A stretch of 64,000 nt of DNA from Isoetes taiwanensis. Lineage: Eukaryota; Streptophyta; Lycopodiopsida; Isoetales; Isoetaceae. Positions within the stretch are counted from its first letter, which is position 1; each line of letters begins with the position of its first letter. The stretch lies in the NCBI GenBank assembly GCA_021234155.1, contig JAJEKV010000003.1:23594874-23658873 (forward strand), in the 5' to 3' direction. Shown here one piece after another: positions 1 to 11,409 of this stretch. The position numbers and the translations under genes are program-made. The notes beneath the pieces are model-generated. The model saw nothing but the letters and a program-made list of their open reading frames with translations, was not told the DNA's origin and did not search any database.

Positions 1-770
1 TTTTGGACTTGTTGGATGTACTCAGGAAATGAATCACCAAAATTGTCAACGGGAAATAAAATATCTAAGCTATATTTCACCAATTCCAATGAAGGGCCTG
101 CACTGCAAAGATTGGACGAATAGATGAATGCCTGGATCCCTACTTTTATAGTAGCTATCACCTTAAAGTTAGTATCCTTGAGAAGAAGTACCGCACCACA
201 TTCAATCTTAGAGATTCCTCCATCAAACCATAAATAGGCTCTAGAAAGGATCACCGGTTCTGGCTGGTCTGCTCAAGAATAAGAGATGAATAATGAGCGG
301 CTATATGATGAGGCATTAGAGAATAGCACCCTAAACTTCTGGTACCAAAATTTCTATCGACGTATTTGTAATGCGTATAAGTTTCCATCCCTTATTATAG
401 GGCAGCGTTGGTCCCACTGTCCGAAATAGTATATTCCTTGTTTCCAGATTGGCCGTGACTGGGTCACTTTCATCCATCTTCTTTCCTTAGCAAGAGGTCG
501 ACTTCATCCTCGCTCTCTCTTGAGCAAAAAGCTTATAAACTACAAAATCAGAGAGACAACAATATTTTCAATTGAGACTCTGCGTACTTTCAGTTGATGA
601 GCCCTAGCTGGCCAACCTTTGATTAGAAAAACTCTCTTCAAATATGAGGGGAGTGGGTTTATTTATTCATACTTTTAAGCCTTTGAGAACATGATAAGGC
701 ATTAATGCTCAATCCACTCCACTGCCTAAGATAACATTAGAAAGAGAAGAACTATTTATGGTAGCTTCAC
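1..770 (-). pseudogene. Gypsy extra RNase H start and protease (copy A), broken
   Basis: By alignment with 31,063-31,790, the minus strand here encodes the N-terminal half of the archaeal/plant-type RNase H (about 1-330) and the protease (about 330-770). Many one- to four-base differences break every frame. It agrees with the protease-then-RNase H order of copies B and C. Confidence 0.65.
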
Positions 771-959
771 AAAAAGAATATGCCAGTGGTCATCGCCCTG
801 CTTGTGGCAAGCACTAAATGACTACTAGCATCTTCTATGTGGTAGCATATCCTCAACACCTTCTTCTAAACCGGTGCAACCAAGAAGTGTAAGCAAGATC
901 AATAGGATATTTTAGAGTTTTTTAGCGTATTATCAAGATCATCCATCTCCTTGGGCGTA

Positions 960-2206
960 GTTCTTGCTAGGAGGCGGAATGTATGGTTCAAGGTTCAGCA
1001 GGTACCGTATCCGCGCAGTGATACTATAATTTTTCTTCTAGTCTCGGACAGCCACAACACTTCTCCGTTGTATCAACTGGGGCTTGTACCTATAAACCGA
1101 ATAGAACCGGCTAGAGGCCTCGCTTCTCCGCTTCTTGTTTAGCAAAATACTCCTCGACACTACATTTAAGGTCAGCAGGACCAACTGCTTACAAAAGGAA
1201 CATTGAGGACACTCTCGCCCATAATGTCCCTTTTAGCACATTTTGGGCAAGGTCTAGAAAGCATGTATTGTCTCGAATGATTAGTTCTTGGCAAATAGTG
1301 CATGCATTAGCAAAGATTAGTATTTGTTGCGTGACATTCTGACCTTTAAGAACTTCGCAGTTGTTTCGACACGGCCCAATGGTGGTTTCCTCGTGAACTT
1401 TTGCTATTTCTGCCTCACTTCATCTTCAAATCTAACTCCTTTTCTTTTAGAAACTCAGAGTAGACTGTTGAGTGTATGTTCTGTTCTAACTGGATAGAAA
1501 GTCTCCCCGGGAGGGTACAGAAGGTGGTCTTTCCTCGCAAATAGATAATATTTTTCTTGCAATAGAGATGGCCTTTGGCAAATGCCTTATGAATTGAATC
1601 TAATTCCTCTCAGATCTCATATGTTTCAACACTTTGCCATAGATCTTGAATCGGGTTTCAAATTCTAAGATGAAGTAATGAACTAGATGTGCGTAGGATG
1701 TTCTAATTGAGCCCTCCTGGCATTTCAAGAGGTAGGCATTAAATCATTTCTACATAAGTTGGGACACTTTCTTTTAATACTAAAGAGAGGCAATTCATCA
1801 AGATTACCACAAGTTGTAGGAACAATTAAACCTTCTATAAAGTTCTGACCATTGTTTTCCTCGTGAGGAGACGTGCAGCCTCATGTACTTAAAACCACAG
1901 TACTATTCCTCCCCTTCTTATGCTTCTTTTCTAAACCGAGATGATGTCACCTCTCTTTCTCCCCATGCTCGTAATATTCCTCAAAGACCTGCAAAATTCT
2001 CATGGATTCTAGTAGCATCAAACATAGGCCGGGAAATGGCATGTTAACTTCCAATGTGACAAGGAAATGGCTGGAGTAATTTGGGAATGGGTTGGCACAT
2101 GAGTCTCTGTTCAGAACCAATTTCACCATTCCTCAGTGAGGCTCTTCGTGGAGCCATAGAGCTCAATACTGTGTATGCTTTATCCCTTGTGAGGGACTTC
2201 CAATGA
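960..2206 (-). pseudogene. Gypsy gag (copy A), broken
   Basis: Reading the minus strand from the LTR, pieces of a gag-like protein appear in shifting frames. One 60-residue piece at 1,947-2,129 matches the copy B start region, and remains of a zinc-knuckle cluster (Cys-Cys-His-Cys spacing) lie near 1,180-1,320. No frame stays open for more than about 65 codons. The capsid and nucleocapsid role is inferred from position before protease and from the better preserved copy C. Confidence 0.6.
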
Positions 2207-3067
2207 TGTTGGGGCCTAAACCCCGGCTCCACCAACATTCAAGGAAGATATGGTGAGAACCTCCAGATCTAATTAGAGGAAGATCAACCCCAAACTATAA
2301 GGAAATAAAGTCTAAGAACTTAGAACATAAAAGAATAATAATCTCATATCAAACAAGAAACGCTTTTCTTACAATATATATTAATTTTTCTTTTCGGCTT
2401 TTCTTGGGAAGGGCACATAAATAACAATGATTTTTAGAAGAATGCAAAAATAGGTCTTGCTTGATTCAGGAAAATAAATACACGAAATTCAGCAGAACAA
2501 AGATTTCCTAAGGAGAATACACAATAGGTCCCTTGGCTTGATTCCTAAAACAAATACTCCTAAGAGCAGCTTGAATTGCTAGTCATGAGCTTATCGGAAA
2601 CCGAACATTGGAATTTCTTGGCAATCAGAATATATTCTTGGTTTTGAATTGCGAATGCACACATATATCATATGTCATACCCGGCAGAGCAAAATCGGGC
2701 TTTTAAACATCTTCTGATCCCTACAAGAAATGGTTAGATCCATAATTGCATGATAATGGGCAAGATTTGGAGCAGAACTTCATGATAACAGTTCGTTGGA
2801 GCTTCCTTCGTAGTTCGTCCAAAAGGGTAAACAGGTCGCTAGGGTTTTGAGATAACATGCCAAAATATCTTAAAGGTTGAAAGTAATAACATTATTTTTT
2901 TTTTTTGTTGATGTAGAAACAACTATGTGCGTATTCAAGTAAACTTCTCCCCTCGCAACTCGTAAGATACCCTCCTTGAAGTAGAAGTCCCGAGAAATCT
3001 ATTGTAGCCCATATTTTGCTTCAGCACCAAAACGTAAAATGGCGAATGATGTTGCCTCTAGGAGGCA
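2207..3067 (-). repeat. Gypsy 5' LTR (copy A)
   Basis: This stretch of about 861 bp matches the other three LTRs. On the minus strand it begins TGCCTC, forms a short inverted repeat with GAGGCA a few bases later, and ends ...CA. It lacks the roughly 38 bp segment found in both 3' LTRs. Just downstream, after a few bases, a TGG begins a possible primer-binding site. Confidence 0.75.
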
Positions 3068-3344
3068 ATGGTGGAGGCAAAGGAGGCAATCGATCAAAAC
3101 TGTGAGGTGAGGAGTAGTGGATGTGATAAATCGAGGAACCCGGAAGACTGCATTGAGCTGCTGGTATTGATGGCCAGTTTAAATTTCACATCTAATGCGG
3201 CAACCAGCTGCCGTGAAGGGGGAATCGCAGCGGAAGGGAACGCCTGTGACAAGGCCTCAGACCAAGGGGCGCTCCGTAAAAGCCAAAATCCAAAGCCTTA
3301 CCATTTTAAAAAGAAGATGTTGTATAATGAGAAATTTCTTATTT

Positions 3345-3660
3345 GTCCCTAAGCTTAGCTATCAATATGTTAACCACTACTACATTTATGATGATAAGGA
3401 TGTGTCAGAACTGTCATTTATCGAAAGAGTAAACCTTATTAAAACCACCCAATTGGCACCAATCTATAAAGTCTCCTCGCGGCTCCAGGACTCATAATAG
3501 CAGCAAAGAGTATTCTAAACTATCGCCAGGTATAGAGACTGCATTTTTACATGCTAGTTCTTTATCAATCAGGTTGAAGTCCTCAATGAAACGTGGCATA
3601 AGTCGTGAATCATACTAGTAGAATGCGACACCATGCAAGACTTGTTTAGAAATGGGAACA
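3345..3660 (+). repeat. Interspersed repeat, member 1 (unit A)
   Basis: The series CTAAGCTTAGCTATCAA, GTTAACCACTAC, CATGCTAGTT, AAGTCCTCAATG and ACTAGTAGAAT appears here in order. The same series, diverged, occurs at 16,853-17,080, and both have counterparts in unit B (34,400-34,690 and 48,725-48,935). No coding is seen. Confidence 0.6.
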
Positions 3661-3749
3661 TGCAAGACCATTAATTAGAAAGATAAAATATAAATACAAC
3701 TTATATCTGCCTTTGTACTTGGAATGTATTTGAGATGATCGTCTCCGCC

Positions 3750-4985
3750 TCGTGAGGATGGGGCTCAGCTTGACCTCGATTTAGAGCTGCATAGTAAGGT
3801 GTTGGTCTCCAAGTTTGTTTGGTTACTCGGCAATGGACCATGCATCTTCTCCTCGTGCGGCGCTGGCGAGCAGTAGCGTCTTCTTCGCCATTGTGTATGT
3901 TTGGGAAGCCGTCTCAGGCATGTGGAGTTGCCCCTCGGCACTGTTGTATGGTCTCCGACCTTTCCCACATGCATCCCCTTTTCTCACAGGAGTGCTAAGT
4001 GGGCTTGGATCATGTGCTGTGCCTTCCAGCCCAGATTATGCCTTAGTTTATCACCACTCTTTCCTCTTCTGTGGGTTCCTTTACCCCCGCGCACTCTTGC
4101 CCTTCGCTGCAACTGGTGCATGCTCGACGCAGGCCTGTTGGAGGCGAGCTGTGCTCACCTTGGAGGATTGGTATTGGGGTGGTCAGCTAGCTTCCCCGAG
4201 TTCTTTCGAGCTCGCCACTCGAGGCGTTGACCGGCTATCTCGAGCACGTATGGGAGTATTCCGCCACACACACCTATAGTTCCTCGTGGATGATGGTGGT
4301 GCAGTTTGGAAGGTTCATCCAGATGTTATGTCTTCTTACTTTGTGCGGTCTTCTCACCTGTGCCAGCTGCTCATGGCATCTGCCCCTGGGAGGCGATGGA
4401 GCCACTCCCACCGGGTTAGTGCTTCATGGCGCGGTGTGGTGCACCGCTGTACTGTGTAAGTGAATGCCCTGTGAGCTCATGAGGGCCGGGTGTGAGCCCT
4501 CTCCGCCTTTGTTGTGGCCTCTCATCGTGAGACTATGGAGCATTGTCTCGGTTTATGCCCTCACTTGGCAGTTGCCCGGGATTGGGTTATAGGGCTCTGT
4601 TTCAGGTGAGATTGACTAGCCAGCAGTTGCTGCTTCTCCATGTGTATCCCTGTGCTTGGCCACTTGCGGCATCAAGCCTTGCATCCGTGCGTGGCTTGGT
4701 TGGTGTGGCTGATTTGAAGCGGCGGCGGTTGTGGATCTTTCTGTGGATCTCAAAGAGCTCCTGCGCAACCTCTCCGATTCCTCGACCAAGCTATTTCAAA
4801 GCTCGTGTTCCTGGAGTAGAGTGGAAGTTTGCCATTTGCTGGGACTTCTTGGGGTGTTGTAGATGGTGATGGTCGGAAGTGAAGAAAGAGAGTTGCGCTT
4901 TTTCTCGTGGAGTTTATTGTGGAGGTCGATTTGCATTGCCTCTTTGGGGCGCTTCTCCTTCCTCCTCACTTGCTTTGTAACATTA
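3750..4985. other. GC-rich block with overlapping ORFs (unit A), unrecognised
   Basis: This stretch is clearly GC-richer than its surroundings and matches 34,790-36,120. ORFs occur on both strands in several frames (the longest is 154 residues at 3,815-4,279 plus), but none has a family signature and frames are not conserved between units. It ends at TTGTAACATTACCATTCTTT before AT-rich spacer, which resembles a retroelement 3' end. A decayed non-LTR or unknown element is the most likely reading. Confidence 0.4.
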
Positions 4986-5860
4986 CCATTCTTTTAATAT
5001 ATTGATGACATACTAAAAAACTAACTTTACAAACATATACCAAAAAAACTCATATTCACTTTATCCAAGAACAATTTTATTTCTATGTATTCGAGGTTGC
5101 AATAGTGATCGCATGAATGCATGGAATGCAATTTTATGATTTTTATTATTCTTATCCTTTGTTTCCTCCATTAGCTAGCGTGACTACACCTTTTATCTAC
5201 CCAAAGTATTATAGCCTTTTGTTAAGCAAATGAATCTTCTTAATAGTCATCCACCATATTTGCACCAAACATTTTTCCTTTGCAATGTCGTTAACTAAAA
5301 CACATGTGAAAAAATATATCAACTACTTACAAAGCCTTTCAAAACCAAAACCATTAGAGATGATAAAAGAATAAGAATATTCCTTTATAAATGGCAAACA
5401 GAAAACCAACCTACTAATTGAATGTACGTCTTTATGACACCTAAAGCAACAGTTGATATTAATGCTTCCAATAGAGACAGAGGGATAGGAAGAAACATTT
5501 CATGCAAGGGTTAAATCACAAATTCCACATACGTTCGTATCCCATAGGAGAGGTGAATTGGCTATTTGTATTGAGTCTCGTAACATTTTTAACCATTTTC
5601 TCTGAGATGTGACATGGGGTATACTCCATGGTAGAGATGTTACACATGGAGTCTAACTAATGGGTATCTATAATCTTGAAGATGCTCTGCTCATGAAGAG
5701 AACCAAGCAATCGATTGGAATAGATGTTGAGTCTATGTATTACATAACATGCCATTAAAAGCTCTGCTTTTCTTTTTTTTTTTTAACCTTTGATAACCAA
5801 AATGATTTCAACCTTGAAGTTGTTATTCATTTGATATAGTGAATAGTAGTTCAGAATATA
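4985..5860. other. AT-rich spacer (unit A)
   Basis: There is no supported gene. At 5,385 it has the site that is occupied by a 780 bp insertion in unit B (36,518-37,295). The rest matches 36,120-36,517 and 37,296-37,745. Confidence 0.6.
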
Positions 5861-8575
5861 GTTTATGCTTTAGCGCCCACTTCGAGAGCAACTGCCTATG
5901 GACCAAACAAAGAGAGCAGTAAGCCGTGACACGATGATTAAAAAACTCGCCTCCGAAGGCTCTCGAGGGAAAACCTTAGCAGTACAAGCATGCTGGCATA
6001 TCAGACAATTGCATAGGACAGCCATCATCATTCCGTAGGACAATACAAACCCAGTCCGCATCTATAATCTCCTCGGAGGTATGAAATCAACAACCCACCT
6101 GACGCCGTAGTCAATAAATCGGCGCAACGGCTGGCCAGGCACTAGTAATCGAACATATTGCTCGGATATGGGCAAATGTGGGCAGATCCGGAGGGCATGA
6201 CATTCATCCTCAATCGCTACCGGTGACAACATCGGCAAAGCTTTGCCTGTTTTTCCCGAGCCCAACGCCTGCTTCAATGCGAAGGCGATGTGCACCTGCA
6301 ATAATGGAAGCTATAAGTCTGCGCTTGAGCTTGCTTTTGTCTTTCCACCAGATTTCAGGCGCTGGGGACCCATCGCGGGCTAAAGCAAGGTGGGTGGAAG
6401 CGCAGTATCAGCCATAGCGATCACCTTTTGGAAGTAAACGATATATGCTCCAACGCAGCCCGTTGAAGGGTTGGAAAGCCTGTCTCCTGAGTAGGATCTA
6501 GTACGGAACTATGGACTTCACCCCAGGCCCAGGCCAAGAAGGCCTTCCTCGTGACCTGCTCGAGGTCATTCCAGTGTTGGGGATATCAATTTGACCCCAC
6601 ACTCTCATTTCTATACAAAAAAGGACCGCTCAACCAAGGGCCCAAAACAAATGTGACTGGGTGGCCCCAGGCATACAACTCCGCCTTTGTGGCTGTTGTT
6701 CTCGCATGGCATATAGTGCTTTCCAACCGTGACCCGCAGAACTGAGCAGCCGCATCCTAATGGGTGGTAGTTAAGAACCTAACTCCCCAAGTACTTGTAG
6801 GTCGGAGCCACCTCTACCTCTTGCCCCCGTAAGTGAATGTGGAAGCTCATCGACGTGGATGATGCAACTAGCAGCACCCTAGTTTTGGCCAAGTTAACTC
6901 AAGATGCCGTTGAATTGGCAAAAGTGTCAAGAGCATCCAGTGACGCTGTGCATGTCCTCCTCGAGTATAGGGCCATGAGGGTTGACATCAACAAGATATA
7001 TGAGCTGTTTTGATTGTGTGGATGCGCGCGAGATGTGCGCTCAAGACCCATGGCTCGTGAGCCAATCTTCCAACCGATCAATGTATAGGCCAAAGAGTGG
7101 GGGGAGAGGGGCAACCTTGACGCACCTATCAGCATCGCACCGCTATGTCAACATGTGATAATGCCCGAGCACGCCTCATATAACCTATATAATCGCATTC
7201 TGCAAGTCCAGGGGGGTCCCTAGCGAATCTGTCCTGGTAGAGGCTTGTTGTTATGGGTAATCAGGTTTAACGCTTTTGCAAAATCCACGAACAACAAGAG
7301 CGGTGTCTCCGCCTCACGCTGACATTCCTCGCTTATCCTCAATCAATGTGTGCGTAGAAGATATGATCAATGGTGGAATGTTTGGGGCCGAAAACCTGCT
7401 CGTAAGAGCTCGTGACCTCCGCTTTCCTCTGCCCATATTGTCAGTCAGTCAAGGATGTCATCAACAGCTTTGCAAAGAGAGTCAATCATAATAGTACGGT
7501 GAAGCTGGGTCGTGCATTGAGGGTCCCTCATGGTATATGGGCACTACTTCTACTAGTGGTCCATTGCGAGGGAAGCCTTCAATGCTTTATTGAACAATGC
7601 CGTGAGGATAAAGGCACCAATGGAGGCCCAGCCCATTTCGGGGAAAGTTCTCGCCTCGCATGCTATCTAAATTGCTCTTCCCATTAGCTAGACGCTGTAG
7701 GCCCATGATGAGCATCCCTCCGGGTGGATAAATCCAGCCATGCCTATCCGCGGAGGGAATTGTGCTCTCGGCCCCCGAAAGGGTCGACAGCTGTTGCAAG
7801 TAATCGCATCCATTGCCCGAGGTGATGTTCCCCTGTGGGCCGTGCGTGCTTGCTCAAGACCCCTTCCTGCATCGTCCCGGGGTGCCGTCCGGCCAGGAGA
7901 CCAAACATCTGCTAATGCTCCGCGAGGTATCTCGCCTTCTTTGTTCTTGAGAAAGGAGCGATATTGACCGGGTCTCCTCCGCCAGTGGCCCAAATTTTGA
8001 ACCTGCTCGGCCATTGCAAGGTATTGAAGTCGCCACAACATAACCCCCGCCCTAACTGCTTAGGTCAGACAATATCATATAGATTTATTATAGGGTTCCA
8101 ATCGATCCACATCCGAATGAGTGTTATAAAAGTTGCTCTCGCATGCGGGAAAGTAGCATGCTGCGCGAGAGCGTCGCCACCGCCATGCTGCACGCCGCAC
8201 TCCACAAGTAGCGACAGGCTCGCCCTGCTTTGTACCCAGGGACCGAGTGCCTCAAGGTTGCATCAGAGTAGCGTGCAACCCCCATGCTCCTCACTTGGTT
8301 CGTGCAATTCATTGAACACCGAAATGCAGATAGCCTGGGAGTCCGTAGTTCCAGGTTCTCGTGAGATGCTCCCCATGTTTCCATGAGAAAATGAGATCCA
8401 TATCCGTGCATTAGAGTTGAGGTTTCCCGCTTTTCTCGGGCCAGGAAGCCGCGATGGGGCTCTAAGACACCATCCCGAGGCACACATCCCATTTGTTGGC
8501 ATTCGATGTGGACGCCATGATCTGCCCCTGCCAGTGTGGGGAGCAAAGCAGCGGGCGCTCGAAAGGCCGGGTCGG
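5860..8575 (-). mobile_element. LINE retrotransposon, degraded (copy A)
   Basis: Minus-strand LINE matching 37,745-40,425. The endonuclease end is at 8,124-8,546, including the ARYSDATLRHSVPGYK region. The RT end is near 6,900-7,135, where PLSPHSLAYTLIGWK matches the RT block after the QGCPLSP motif. Frames are much broken. The 3' end near 5,870 has the TTTCCCTCGAGAG variant of the motif shared with other insertions. Confidence 0.75.
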
Positions 8576-9100
8576 AGATAAATAATAAATTTTTTTATAA
8601 ATGTTTTTATTAGATAATATTAAATATCTATAAATTATTCTACCACTATCATTTTATTTATTTATCTCCGACGGTAAGAGTAAATTCTCGATAGCAAGTG
8701 GAACATTGGAAATGAGCAAGAGCAAAGGGCAAAGATAAAGGACAAAGGTAACAAATAAAACTAAAAATATTTTTAAAGGAAAAAAATATATTAACGTATT
8801 CATTCATCTATCAATCATTTAACACTATTTTAGATTGATTTAAAAATTTATATAACATAAGGCTAGATTATATTCCAAATAGAAATCTTGATTATCAATA
8901 TAAATCAAAAGTGCAAACCATAAGGTAAAATGTGGAGGCAACAACCACCTACCTACCTACCTATCTATCTATATGTATCTATTTCAATCTATTGATGGAG
9001 CAAGGTCCGGCTACCTTTAAAAAAGAACCAACCTAGAATGAAAGTGCAAAGGATGCCACCAATAGCTATCGAAGGTAATATTAGCTCGATGTTTATGGGG
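8576..9100. other. AT-rich spacer with CTAC/CTAT microsatellite (unit A)
   Basis: No gene is seen. A (CTAC)n(CTAT)n run lies at 8,947-8,972, matching 40,795-40,823 in unit B. Confidence 0.7.
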
Positions 9101-9830
9101 TATAGTTGCAACCAGCTGGCCGTAAGTGCGCCTTTAACACAAAGTTAATCGACAATGCAAGCAACAAAGTCAGATAAAACAACTTACGACAATAATTGAT
9201 AAGGGCTTGTACCTATATATGTGAGAAATTGATAATATGCTATAACACGGTAAATAACAAAGAAAATAGCAGGATGTTGAATGCCCAAAATATCCGCACC
9301 CCATATGTTTAATATGCTCCACCGGGAGTTGATGCCAATCCAGCAAATTTGACGCTTGCAATTAGAGCAAAGCACCCACTAAAATTGTACTTGTTGAATC
9401 TATATACACTTGATGATCCTCAAAGCAATGCCTCCTCACAATTTCAAGAACCCTTGTCATGTTGTATAACTTAGTGCCTTCCCATTCTAGATCAATTGGC
9501 AACAGATCCTTGCTTTTAGACTTTTTTGTCCTACAAAGTATAGCAAAAATTTCGCCCAACCTAAAGTAGTCTTCGACCAAACTATTTATCCTTTTTATTC
9601 AATGTTCCCCTTATGGTGTTGATGGATGAATTCAATAGTGTCTTTTGTTCTTTCCATGTTATCCACAAAAGCGATGTCATTTATTTTTATAACTAGACCG
9701 CTATTTTACAACACTGCTCTCCGATTATCTTATTCTTCCTTGTCAGATGGCTCTTCGCAAAACGATTTGCAAGACCAAACTTTCTTACCCAAAGCGCTTA
9801 TTAATGTTTTGGCAAATATCGTATGCACTA
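9000..9830 (-). pseudogene. PGG-like membrane protein remnant (unit A)
   Basis: Minus-strand fragments (9,362-9,580 and 9,170-9,375) carry VYIDSTSTILVGALL, then hydrophobic stretches that match the better copy at 40,828-41,730. The frame is broken several times within 800 bases. No upstream ankyrin repeats are visible. Confidence 0.35.
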
Positions 9831-11000
9831 TATAAAGAGTACATGGTACAAAGCATCATGTCCCGCAGTATCTAGAGTCCCAAATTGATGAAGAGCTTAT
9901 GTTACGCTTTAGGAATTTTGTGCTTTTATTTTGCAAATTTAGTGGGCTGCAACTTTACCGATACTATATTTCTTTATATTTAAACCAAGTTTTACGCCCG
10001 GATAAGAGTTACAAGACTATCAATCTAGTCGCTTTTGTAATAAGTTGTTAGACAGTGGAGAACAACATTTTTAAAGGTAAGATTGAAATGTTGTTGATTA
10101 ATTGATTTTTGTAGATTGGCCAATTACTATGAAAGTTGCCCGATGGCTTGTGGAATGTCCTGTGGTATTTCTATTGTTCATTTGATGGCCGTAAGATTGG
10201 AAAATCCGAGCACTCAGAATCATGCCGACTCATATCGTGCTAGGTTGAGAAGATTTAAGGACTGCCATTAGAAGTCTTTAGTCGCATTTGGGTATTTGGA
10301 AATGGATTCACCAACTACCTATTTCATTCTTGTTTTGATGTGCAAAAATTATACATACAACCTCAGCTTTATTTGGTGGGGAGGTGGAATATACAAATAA
10401 CCTGGAAGGTTGGGATTATAGAATGGCAATGATATCGAGGTGATGGGTGCATCCAAGGGAGTAGATATTGAACAAGATATGGGAGCTTATTGAATGATGC
10501 AAGCTTGTTAGTTCCGGCTACATTTCTATGCCATAGCCAAAGATCAAATCTTCTCCCCGACATTGTGAAAATGAGGCTAATTTTAAGCATCAACTGTGAT
10601 GAGGATTTATCTCAAACTAGTTTTGTGGGTTGGTTTTCACTGCTACTTTTATTGAGAAAAAAGAGCTCAACTCAGCTCGCTTTTGAACGTAAGTAAAATT
10701 ATATTCTTGGAGCCCAAGGAACTTCACTTTTGCAGATTTGAAGCACGATTCCTCCGGGTCTCAAGAATGTCTTTCGAGCAATCCTTGTAATAATTTATGC
10801 AGGAAGTTGAGCAAATGTGGCTTTAATAAATTATTCGATTCTTACCCTAGAGAAAATCCCTATAACACATGTGGGTTATTCTACGAGGAATCCCATAAAT
10901 TCTTGCACTAAACTTGGATTGTTGAGTGTCATTTTGAATTTTCTTGTGTTCTCATGTTTGGGCCCTATTCTAGGGGTGTCATATAGTGAGCAAACCGTTG
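9830..11000. other. Spacer without recognisable gene (unit A)
   Basis: Matches 41,730-42,780. Only short ORFs without family features are present. It may include the upstream part of the membrane-protein remnant, but I cannot read exons in it. Confidence 0.45.
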
Positions 11001-11409
11001 AGTGACTCGTGTTGTCTAGGGTACGAATTTTGAGTGCACTGTGTCTAGGTACAAATTTTGAGTGCATCGTGTTGAGCAAATTGCACAACCTGGAGATGGG
11101 AAATTTGGAGGTTAATGCGAATGAATCGCCATGCCTCTCGGCGAAAGCTTGGGCAGCATCCCTTGTATTTGTATCTTCTTTCTCCTTAGAAAAGAAGACT
11201 AGAACGGTTGGAGTTAGAGAACGAGAGGCAATAGGTGTTTTTTTGGATGTACTATTTTCAGGCACATATGTATCCTTCTTGCAGATAAGTATGTATTTTG
11301 CACATGGGTATGTTTTCTCCGGGTGCCATCTTGTCCATGTACCTATATATGCTAGTTTGATGTGAAGTGAATGCATGTTGTTAAACTCGGCTATACAAGC
11401 CCTTCCCAC
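10876..11409 (-). other. Unrecognised ORF, 177 residues (unit A)
   Basis: The minus frame 10,876-11,409 is open for 177 codons, while the plus strand is open over 11,009-11,365 (118 codons). The unit B counterpart on minus is split into 42,736-43,185 and 43,061-43,330, and the protein is only partly preserved. No domain is recognised, and composition is not clearly coding. I would not call it a gene on present evidence. Confidence 0.25.

Larger units (their letters stand above)
1..3067 (-). mobile_element. Ty3/gypsy LTR retrotransposon, 5' part (copy A)
   Basis: Read on the minus strand from 3,067 down, this holds a 5' LTR, gag with zinc knuckles, protease and the start of the extra RNase H, and is cut off by the window edge. 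It matches 31,063-34,129 and the end of the window from 62,594. Frames are heavily broken by small indels, so no long ORF survives. The LTR end TG...CA and the gag-protease-RNase H order match the intact-layout copy in the centre of the window. Confidence 0.85.

Noticed and set aside
3815-4279. A 154-residue plus-strand ORF in the GC-rich block.
   Set aside because: The unit B counterpart is not open in the same frame, the composition follows GC content, overlapping ORFs occur on both strands, and no motif is recognisable.
10876-11409. A 177-residue minus ORF as a host gene.
   Set aside because: The frame is split in unit B, the opposite strand is also open, and no domain or splice structure is visible.
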